From contig DCXY01000052.1 in assembly GCA_002329155.1 (NCBI GenBank), forward strand, positions 37,327 through 99,936: a DNA stretch of 62,610 bases. Direction: 5' to 3'. Below the pieces are notes generated by a model that was not told the DNA's origin, did not search any database, and saw only the letters and a program-made list of their open reading frames with translations. Below are positions 56,703 through 62,610 of this stretch, in pieces. The position numbers were made by a program, and so were the translations under genes. The stretch is from Stenotrophomonas sp. UBA2124. GTDB taxonomy: Bacteria > Pseudomonadota > Gammaproteobacteria > Xanthomonadales > Xanthomonadaceae. The first letter of the stretch is position 1. Each line of letters opens with the position of its first letter.

Positions 56703-57455
56703 ATCCGTACGCATATATTCCCCGCGTCCCGGGTTGCTCATGGCGCGCTGGCAGTGGCGCTGGCGCTGGCAAGCATCGGTGTGGCCAGTGCCAAGGATGC
56801 AAAGGACGCCAAAGAGACTGTGGTGCAGGCCGCATCCGCGGTCGATGAGCTTCCACCCGGCCAGGAAGTGTCCGATACGGTGATCGAACTGGCGGGCTGG
56901 ATTGTTGCAAGCAAGGACAACCAGGGCTATCCGTTCGCAATCATGGACAAGGCGGCGGCGCAGATACTCGTGTTCAACGGCGACGGCCGGCTTCGCGGCG
57001 CGGCGCCGGGTCTTTTTGGTTCGGCAAAGGGTGACCACACGGCCCCGGGCGTCACCGGGATTGCGCTGCACGCGATTCCAGGCCGGGACCGTACCACGCC
57101 CGCAGGGCGTTTCATTGGCGGTTATGGCCCGTCCATCGACGCTGGCCGGGTGTTGTGGGTGGACTACGATTCAGCGGTTTCGCTGCATCCCACCGCTACC
57201 GGCGTTCCGTCGGAGCGGCGTGTCGAGCGGCTCGCATCGGTATCGCCCGACGACAACCGCGTCACCCACGGCTGCATCAACATCTCGCCCGAGTTCTACG
57301 AGCGTATCGTCCATTCGACCTTCGAGAAGGGTGGCGTGTTCTACATCCTGCCGGACAAGGAACCACTGGAGAAGGTGTTCCCGGAGTTCGCAAAGAGCCG
57401 CGCCGCCAAGCAGGCTGGCGACAGCAAGAAGCACGCGCGCTCCGCTGGGCGGTGA
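56703..57455 (+). CDS. L,D-transpeptidase (YkuD family), probable ATC start
   Basis: The 250-residue exported enzyme crosslinks peptidoglycan stems or links lipoproteins to them. The YkuD catalytic motif is VTHGCINIS (Cys nucleophile, His), with an upstream HAIPGRDRTTPAGRF segment. The signal peptide would be IRTHIFPASRVAHGALAVALALASIGVASA. The best ribosome site (AGGAG, 56691-56695) is seven bases before an ATC at 56703. No ATG, GTG or TTG lies in frame between the upstream stop (56658) and GTG 56754. GTG 56754 would remove the charged n-region and has no ribosome site. The start is therefore probably a rare ATC or a mutated ATG. The domain call is firm, the start is inferred. Confidence 0.85.
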   Translation: MRTHIFPASRVAHGALAVALALASIGVASAKDAKDAKETVVQAASAVDELPPGQEVSDTVIELAGWIVASKDNQGYPFAIMDKAAAQILVFNGDGRLRGAAPGLFGSAKGDHTAPGVTGIALHAIPGRDRTTPAGRFIGGYGPSIDAGRVLWVDYDSAVSLHPTATGVPSERRVERLASVSPDDNRVTHGCINISPEFYERIVHSTFEKGGVFYILPDKEPLEKVFPEFAKSRAAKQAGDSKKHARSAGR

Positions 57456-57512
57456 CGGGCAACCCGTCCTGGCTGTGCTCCAGGCCGGAGTGTTGCGCAA
57501 GCTGGTTTGAAC

Positions 57513-58577
57513 TCAGCTACGCGCCAGCGCCAGCAGGCGCTCGCTGATCTTTTCCAGCGGTAGCTGTTCGTCGGCGGCGCCGAGTTTGAAGGCCGCGCCC
57601 GGCATGCCCCAGACCACGCTGGTGGCTTCGTCCTGTACCAGCGTCTGCGCGCCGGCCTGGCGCATTTCCAGCAGGCCACGTGCGCCGTCTTCGCCCATGC
57701 CGGTGAGGATGGCGCCGATGGCATTGCTGCCCGCGTTCTGTGCAACCGAGCGGAACAGCACATCCACTGCCGGCTTGTGCAGGTTGACCGGCGCGGTGTC
57801 GTCCACGCGGCAGCGCCAGCGGGCGCCGTCGCGGATGATGCGCAGGTGGCGGCCACCCGCGGGCAGGTAGGCATGGCCGGGCAGGATGGCTTCGCCATCG
57901 GTGGCCTCGCGCACCGACATGGCCGAGTGGCGGTTCAGGCGTTCGGCGAAGGCGCTGCTGAAGCTGGCCGGCAGGTGCTGGGTGAGCACCACGGCCGGGG
58001 CGTCGGCGGGCATGCCTTCCAGCACCACACGCAGGGCCTCGGTACCACCGGCCGAGGCGCCGATGGCGATGAGCCGGTCGGTGGTGCGGAAGCCGATGCT
58101 GGCCGACTTCACCGGTTTGCCCGCCTGTGGCTGCAGCGGCCGTGAAGCGCCCACCGATGCACGCACGCGTGAGCGCGCGGCCATCTTTACCTTGCTGCGG
58201 ATTTCCTCGGCGTATGCATCCAGCCCACGGGCGATGTCCAGCTTGGGCTTGGCGACGAAATCCACCGCGCCCAGCGCAAGCGCCTGCAGGGTGGTATCGG
58301 CGCCGCGCTCGGTCAGCGAGGACACCATGACCACCGGCATCGGATGCAGGCGCATCAGGTTTTCAAGAAAGGCCAACCCGTCCATGCGTGGCATTTCCAC
58401 GTCCAGGGTAAGCACGTCCGGATTCAGGCGCTTGATCTTTTCGCGTGCCAGCAGGGGGTCGGCGGCGGTGCCGACCACCTCGATGCCGGCGTCGGCGGCC
58501 AGCAGCTCGCTCAGCACCTGGCGCACCAGCGCCGAGTCGTCCACGATCAGTACGCGGCAGGGGGCGGTGATGCTCAT
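57513..58577 (-). CDS. cheB: Protein-glutamate methylesterase CheB
   Basis: The 354-residue enzyme removes methyl groups from chemoreceptors and so resets their sensitivity. The receiver domain has LIVDDS and phospho-acceptor Asp59 (LTLDVEMP). The C-terminal methylesterase triad is Ser175 (IGASAGGTEA), His201 (TQHLP) and Asp297 (GMGEDGA). The length matches E. coli CheB (349). It overlaps cheD by four bases. It is last in the MCP-cheR-cheD-cheB unit. Confidence 0.95.
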   Translation of the reverse strand: MSITAPCRVLIVDDSALVRQVLSELLAADAGIEVVGTAADPLLAREKIKRLNPDVLTLDVEMPRMDGLAFLENLMRLHPMPVVMVSSLTERGADTTLQALALGAVDFVAKPKLDIARGLDAYAEEIRSKVKMAARSRVRASVGASRPLQPQAGKPVKSASIGFRTTDRLIAIGASAGGTEALRVVLEGMPADAPAVVLTQHLPASFSSAFAERLNRHSAMSVREATDGEAILPGHAYLPAGGRHLRIIRDGARWRCRVDDTAPVNLHKPAVDVLFRSVAQNAGSNAIGAILTGMGEDGARGLLEMRQAGAQTLVQDEATSVVWGMPGAAFKLGAADEQLPLEKISERLLALARS

Positions 58578-59173
58578 TCAAACAACTCCACGCCACCACT
58601 GACCGGCGTGCGCGACAGGCGTGCACGCACCATGGATTCGGCGGCTGCCACCTCGGCATCGTGTGCGTGCGGCAGGCGCTGCACCACCACGCGGCCGGTG
58701 GCCGGGAAGAACCAGATCTTGCGCGGGTGGATGCCGCACAGGTCTTCGGCCACTACCGGGATGTGCTCGGCCTGCAGGTACTGGCGCACGAACTCGGCGT
58801 TGCGGGTGCCCACTGGGTTGCTGGTGAAGCCCTTGAGCACGTTGGCGCCGCCAAACACCTTGGCTTCCAGCCGTTTGCGGTTGGCGCCGCGCTTGAGCAG
58901 GTCGTTGATGAGCAGCTCCATGGCATAGCTGCCGTAGCGGGCGGGTGCACCGTCACCGATGTTGCCGTCTGGCAGCAGAAAGTGGTTCATGCCCCCGATG
59001 CCCAGCAGCGGGTCGCGGATGCAGGCGGCAACGCAGGAGCCCAGGGTGGTGGTCAGTGCGGTGTCATCGTCGATGACCAGGTACTGGGTGGGCAGCAGCT
59101 TGGCGGCAACCGTCTGGAAGCGGCTGTCGTGGTAGCGCATCACCTCGTCCTGCTGCGGCTGGGTGACCTTCAT
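58574..59173 (-). CDS. cheD: Chemoreceptor glutamine deamidase CheD
   Basis: The 199-residue enzyme deamidates specific Gln residues of chemoreceptors. It shows TTTLGSCVAACIRDP with the catalytic Cys and GGMNHFLLP with the catalytic His. It overlaps both cheR and cheB by four bases, so all three are coupled. The N-terminal extension (to M at 59173) is of normal size. A downstream KIWFFPATGRVVV strand is typical. Confidence 0.93.
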   Translation of the reverse strand: MKVTQPQQDEVMRYHDSRFQTVAAKLLPTQYLVIDDDTALTTTLGSCVAACIRDPLLGIGGMNHFLLPDGNIGDGAPARYGSYAMELLINDLLKRGANRKRLEAKVFGGANVLKGFTSNPVGTRNAEFVRQYLQAEHIPVVAEDLCGIHPRKIWFFPATGRVVVQRLPHAHDAEVAAAESMVRARLSRTPVSGGVELFE

Positions 59174-60015
59174 GGGGCACTCCGGCGCGCGCGGCGGTAC
59201 AGGGTGCGGCCACACGGCTGGATCAGGTCGGCTGCGTGCAGGTAGTTCTCCGAATGGCCGGTATAGAGCAGGCCATCGTCACTCATGTGTTCTACCAGCC
59301 GCGAAAGAATGGCGCGCTGGGTTGGCTTGTCGAAATAGATCATCACATTGCGGCAGAACAGGGCGTCGAAGGGGCCGCCGACGTCATAGCGTTTGGCCAG
59401 CAGGTTGAGCGGCCTGAACTCGATCAGTGCCTGCAGGGCGGGCACCACACGGCATTTGCCCTCGTTGGGGCCACTGCCGCGTTGAAAGTAACGCCGCTTC
59501 ATTTCCAGCGAAAGACCGTCGATGCGTTCCAGCGCATAAACACCGCGCCCGGCGGTGGCCAGTACCTGGGTGTCCACATCGGTGGCCAGGATGCGTACCG
59601 GCGGCGTGAGCGTGCCGAACGCCTCGCACGCGGTGATGGCCATGGAGTAGGGCTCCTCGCCGGTGGAGGCGGCGCAGGACCACAGGTGTATGGAAGGCTG
59701 GTGCCTGCGCTGCTTCAGCTCTTCGCGCAGCTTGTCGAAGTGGTGCGGCTCGCGGAAGAAGGAGGTGAGGTTGGTGGTCAGTGCATTGGTGAATGCCTGC
59801 CATTCCTCGCCACCATCCTGCTCAAGCTGGTCCAGGTAGTCCTTGAAGGACTGCAACCCCAGGGCGCGCAGGCGGCGCGACAGCCGCCCGTAGACCATGT
59901 CGCGCTTGGCCGGTGCCAGGGCGATGCCAACGCGCGCATGGATGAGTTCGCAGACGCGGCGGAAGTCGCGGTCGTTGAAGGCGAAGTCGCGCTCGTTCGT
60001 CGCGTTGGTGGACAT
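59170..60015 (-). CDS. cheR: Chemotaxis methyltransferase CheR
   Basis: The 281-residue S-adenosylmethionine-dependent methyltransferase adds methyl groups to receptor Glu residues. It shows TTNLTSFFREPHHF, the SAM-binding WSCAASTGEEPYSMAI, and CRNVMIYFDKP. The N-terminal alpha domain and the beta subdomain (about 170-200) that docks onto receptor pentapeptides are both present. It follows the MCP gene after 15 bp. Confidence 0.95.
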   Translation of the reverse strand: MSTNATNERDFAFNDRDFRRVCELIHARVGIALAPAKRDMVYGRLSRRLRALGLQSFKDYLDQLEQDGGEEWQAFTNALTTNLTSFFREPHHFDKLREELKQRRHQPSIHLWSCAASTGEEPYSMAITACEAFGTLTPPVRILATDVDTQVLATAGRGVYALERIDGLSLEMKRRYFQRGSGPNEGKCRVVPALQALIEFRPLNLLAKRYDVGGPFDALFCRNVMIYFDKPTQRAILSRLVEHMSDDGLLYTGHSENYLHAADLIQPCGRTLYRRARRSAP

Positions 60016-60030
60016 GGCCGGTGCCGCCCG

Positions 60031-62196
60031 TCAGCTGGCGAGTGCCAGCGTAGCGCGGCTGTCGGCGTGGCCGTGGTCGTGCAATGGCTCCAGCTGGAAC
60101 ACGGCAATGGCTTCATCCAGCTGGCCGGCCTGTTCCTCCAGCGAGCGTGCGGCGGCCATGGCTTCTTCCACCAGCGCGGCGTTTTGCTGGGTGGTTTCGT
60201 CCATCTGCACCACGGTCTGGTTGACCTGCTCGATGCCGGTGCTCTGCTCCTGCGAGGCGGCGGAGATTTCGGACATGATGTCGGTCACGCGCTGCACCGA
60301 ATCGACGATCTCGCCCATGGTGCTGCCGGCCTGCTGCACCAGCTGCGAGCCTTCGGCCACCTTTTCGGCCGAATCCTCGATAAGCGTCTTGATCTCCTTG
60401 GCCGCTGCCGCCGAACGCTGCGCGAGCGTGCGCACCTCGCTGGCCACCACCGCGAAGCCACGGCCCTGGTCGCCGGCGCGGGCGGCTTCCACCGCGGCAT
60501 TCAACGCCAGGATGTTGGTCTGGAAGGCGATGCCGTCGATGACGGTGATGATGTCGGCGATGCGGTGTGAGGATTGCTCGATCTGCTGCATGGTGCTGAC
60601 TACCTCGGCCACCACGTTGCCGCCACGGGACGCCACATCGGCCGCGCCGATGGCCAGCTGGTTGGCCTGCCGTGCATGCTCGGCGTTCTGACGCACGGTG
60701 GAGGTCAGTTCCTCCATTGAAGCGGCGGTTTCTTCCAGATTGGCGGCCTGGGTTTCGGTACGGCGCGACAGGTCGCTGTTGCCGGTGGCGATTTCGCCGG
60801 CAGCCAGGTTGATGGCACCGGCTGCCTGCTGGATGCGGCCAACAATGGCCGAGAGCTGGTCGATGGTGCGGTTGGCATCGTCACGCATGCGCGCGAACAC
60901 GCCCTGGAAGTCACCCTGCATGCTTGCGGTCAGGTCACCCTGCGCCAGTGCCTGCAGCAGGGTGGAAATATGGCCCAGGTTGTCGTCGCTGGTGCGCATC
61001 ATGGCGTTGAGGCTGCGCACCATTTCCAGAAACTCGTGGCTGAAACGCTGCTCATCGCCGCGCTGGCTGAAATCGCCGGCTGCGGCTGCGCTGGCCAGGC
61101 GGCGGATTTCGCCATTGATGGCCATCAGGTTCTGCTTGATGGCGGCCATGGTCTCGGTGATGACCAGCTTCTCGCCGGGCAGCTGCGGCATGTCTGCGGC
61201 CAGGTCGCCCACCGCGTAACGCTGGGCCAGGGCGATGACCTGCATCTTGATGTCGATGTGGCTGGCTACCAGGGCATTGGTTTCGGCCACCATCACCGCG
61301 TACTCGCCAGGGAAGGCGCTGGCATCGATGCGATAGCTGATGGTGCCGGCTTCATGCTGGCGCGCCATTTCATTCTGCGCCGCAATCACCGCGTGCAGCT
61401 GGTCCTGCATGTGCTGCATGGCGGCCAGCAGCTGGCCCGGCTCGTCGCGGGTGGGGGCGGGAATGGTGTTGTCCATGCGGCCCTGGGCAATGGCCTCGGC
61501 CACGCTGGTGGCCTGCCGCAGTGGCAGCACGATGTGGTTGCCGATCACCCAGCTCAGGCCCAGCACCAGCAGCACCAGCAGGCCGCCGCCGATGGTCATG
61601 ATGATGGTGAAGACCATGGCCTGCGACTGCACTTCGTCCAGGTACACGCCACTGGCCACCACCCACTTCCACGGGCCGTACATGGCGGCATAGGTCAGCT
61701 TGGGAGCCAGTTCATTGGTGTCCGGCCGGGCCCACTTGTAGCCGACATAGCCGCCGCCTGCCTTTGCGGCCTGCACCATGTCGTGGAACAGGCGCACGCC
61801 GTCCTCGCTGCGGAAATCCTGCATGGATTTTCCGACCAGGTCCTGGCGGACCGGGTGCATCAGCACCACGGCCTTGTCGCTGTAGATGTTGAAGTAGGTG
61901 GTGCCGTCGTTGGCGCGCATGCCACGCAGCGCGGCCATTGCGTCCTGCTGTGCCTGCGCAAGCGGCAGTTCACCCGCTTCGGCGCGTTTGGCGTAATGGT
62001 CTAGCACGCTCAGGCCCAGATCGACCTCGGTGCGCATGGCATCTTTCCGCGTCTGGTACAGGTCCAGGTACTGCATGCGCGCAGCCAGAACCGACAGCGC
62101 GATGACGCCAACGGCGATCAGCAGGGTCAGCAGGTTGAGCTTGTGCCTGACGGAGATATTGCGGATGTAGGCAGACCAGAGACGATGCAGATTCAT
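60031..62196 (-). CDS. Methyl-accepting chemotaxis protein with periplasmic Cache domain
   Basis: The 721-residue receptor has a membrane helix at 21-39, a periplasmic single-Cache domain (about 41-190), a second helix at 193-218, HAMP (about 220-275) and a long methyl-accepting coiled coil. The signalling tip reads IDGIAFQTNILALNAAVEAA. Cache domains bind organic acids, amino acids or other small ligands. The ligand here cannot be told. The C-terminus (ATLALAS) has no CheR-docking pentapeptide. ATG 62196 gives a normal N-terminus. Confidence 0.93.
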   Translation of the reverse strand: MNLHRLWSAYIRNISVRHKLNLLTLLIAVGVIALSVLAARMQYLDLYQTRKDAMRTEVDLGLSVLDHYAKRAEAGELPLAQAQQDAMAALRGMRANDGTTYFNIYSDKAVVLMHPVRQDLVGKSMQDFRSEDGVRLFHDMVQAAKAGGGYVGYKWARPDTNELAPKLTYAAMYGPWKWVVASGVYLDEVQSQAMVFTIIMTIGGGLLVLLVLGLSWVIGNHIVLPLRQATSVAEAIAQGRMDNTIPAPTRDEPGQLLAAMQHMQDQLHAVIAAQNEMARQHEAGTISYRIDASAFPGEYAVMVAETNALVASHIDIKMQVIALAQRYAVGDLAADMPQLPGEKLVITETMAAIKQNLMAINGEIRRLASAAAAGDFSQRGDEQRFSHEFLEMVRSLNAMMRTSDDNLGHISTLLQALAQGDLTASMQGDFQGVFARMRDDANRTIDQLSAIVGRIQQAAGAINLAAGEIATGNSDLSRRTETQAANLEETAASMEELTSTVRQNAEHARQANQLAIGAADVASRGGNVVAEVVSTMQQIEQSSHRIADIITVIDGIAFQTNILALNAAVEAARAGDQGRGFAVVASEVRTLAQRSAAAAKEIKTLIEDSAEKVAEGSQLVQQAGSTMGEIVDSVQRVTDIMSEISAASQEQSTGIEQVNQTVVQMDETTQQNAALVEEAMAAARSLEEQAGQLDEAIAVFQLEPLHDHGHADSRATLALAS

Positions 62197-62296
62197 TGGC
62201 GTGTGCTCGCGCCGGGTGGGCGCACGACGGGGGTACTGCTGGTATCGGCAGCGATGGTCAAAAATTGAGCGGCGCAATGCTGGGCCGTAGAAGCAA

Positions 62297-62321
62297 AAAC
62301 CCCCGGCGGTGCCGGGGGTTT
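62297..62321 (-). terminator. Terminator of the partial MCP gene
   Basis: Eleven-base stem AAACCCCCGGC / GCCGGGGGTTT with a GGT loop and TTTTTGC on the minus strand, just past the stop at 62327. Confidence 0.85.
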
Positions 62322-62326
62322 GTGGG

Positions 62327-62610
62327 TCAGAATTCCTGCCAGTCTGCATCGGCCAGTTCAGCCAATGCGGTCTTGGCCGGTGGCGTGCGCCTGCGCGCGG
62401 CTGCCGGCTCGGGCGCCTTTACCGCGGGCGCCTGCGTACGGGTGGTGCGGCGCATGGGCCGGACTACGGCCGCAGCGGCAGGTGCTGCGGTATCCTGGGC
62501 CAGGTCTTCGTCCAGCTGGAACACGGCTACCACGCTGGCGAGGTAGCCGGCCTGTTCTTCCATGGCGCGGGCGGCGGCGGTGGCTTCTTCCACCAGCGCG
62601 GCGTTCTGCT
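62327..62610 (-). CDS. Methyl-accepting chemotaxis protein, 3' part only
   Basis: The window cuts this gene, leaving about the last 94 codons. It continues the receptor coiled coil (QNAALVEEATAAARAMEEQAG, as in the adjacent MCP), followed by a Pro/Ala/Arg-rich linker and the C-terminus ADADWQEF. The last five residues (WQEF with preceding D) match the xWxxF-type pentapeptide that recruits CheR and CheB. It lies directly upstream of the other MCP gene and of cheRDB, with a terminator in between. Incomplete only because of the window edge. Confidence 0.9.
   Translation of the reverse strand, partial: QNAALVEEATAAARAMEEQAGYLASVVAVFQLDEDLAQDTAAPAAAAVVRPMRRTTRTQAPAVKAPEPAAARRRTPPAKTALAELADADWQEF

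Overview
This window looks like the chromosome of a gamma-proteobacterium of the Xanthomonadaceae, most like Stenotrophomonas. The grounds are the high GC content, the gene order dapB-carA-orf-carB-greA-rpfE-recJ ... prfB-lysS ... rpfB-acnA ... acnB (the flanks of the Xanthomonas/Stenotrophomonas rpf locus), and several families of short palindromic repeats in intergenic gaps. I see no rRNA, tRNA, prophage, insertion sequence or CRISPR array. About 55 protein genes are supported. Many overlap by 1-8 bases and several use GTG or TTG starts.

Region 1 (1-12.7 kb) is a mixed housekeeping and stress segment: a secreted guanyl RNase with its barstar-type inhibitor, Mn-superoxide dismutase, a degenerate endonuclease/phosphatase-fold protein, a POT peptide transporter translationally coupled to a rhomboid protease, a GNAT enzyme, a DUF3298 lipoprotein, cyclopropane fatty acid synthase, an M3 dipeptidyl carboxypeptidase, glutathione peroxidase, a HigBA toxin-antitoxin pair and ferredoxin-NADP reductase.

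Region 2 (12.9-28.3 kb) holds serA divergent from a D-2-hydroxyglutarate-dehydrogenase-like flavoprotein. Next come a tightly overlapped DUF2388-DUF4105-PAS histidine kinase unit, the EF-P paralogue efpL, and a minus-strand group of late leucine catabolism genes (enoyl-CoA hydratase, HMG-CoA lyase) overlapping a PAS-GGDEF-EAL protein. A Fur-box-controlled feoAB operon with a small Cys-rich membrane protein follows.

Region 3 (28.3-55.8 kb) is the rpf neighbourhood: dapB, carA, a small membrane gene, carB, greA, rpfE and recJ; then a VIT-VWA-TPR-DUF2135 envelope protein facing two tandem PPC-like secreted paralogues; then prfB with its programmed +1 frameshift, lysS, rpfB/fadD, acnA, a VapBC pair and acnB. 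The diffusible-signal-factor (DSF) genes rpfF, rpfC and rpfG, normally expected between rpfB and lysS, are absent. Only 297 bp of terminators and palindromic repeats lies there.

Region 4 (55.8-62.6 kb) holds an Lpp-like lipoprotein, a YkuD L,D-transpeptidase whose apparent start codon is a non-standard ATC, and the chemotaxis adaptation genes cheR-cheD-cheB behind two chemoreceptor genes. The second receptor gene runs off the window and ends in a CheR-docking-type pentapeptide.

The most unusual signals are the missing DSF core at an otherwise intact rpf locus, the VIT-VWA/PPC envelope gene group that occupies part of the same locus, the DUF2388-DUF4105-kinase unit, and the coupling of leucine catabolism genes to a c-di-GMP enzyme.
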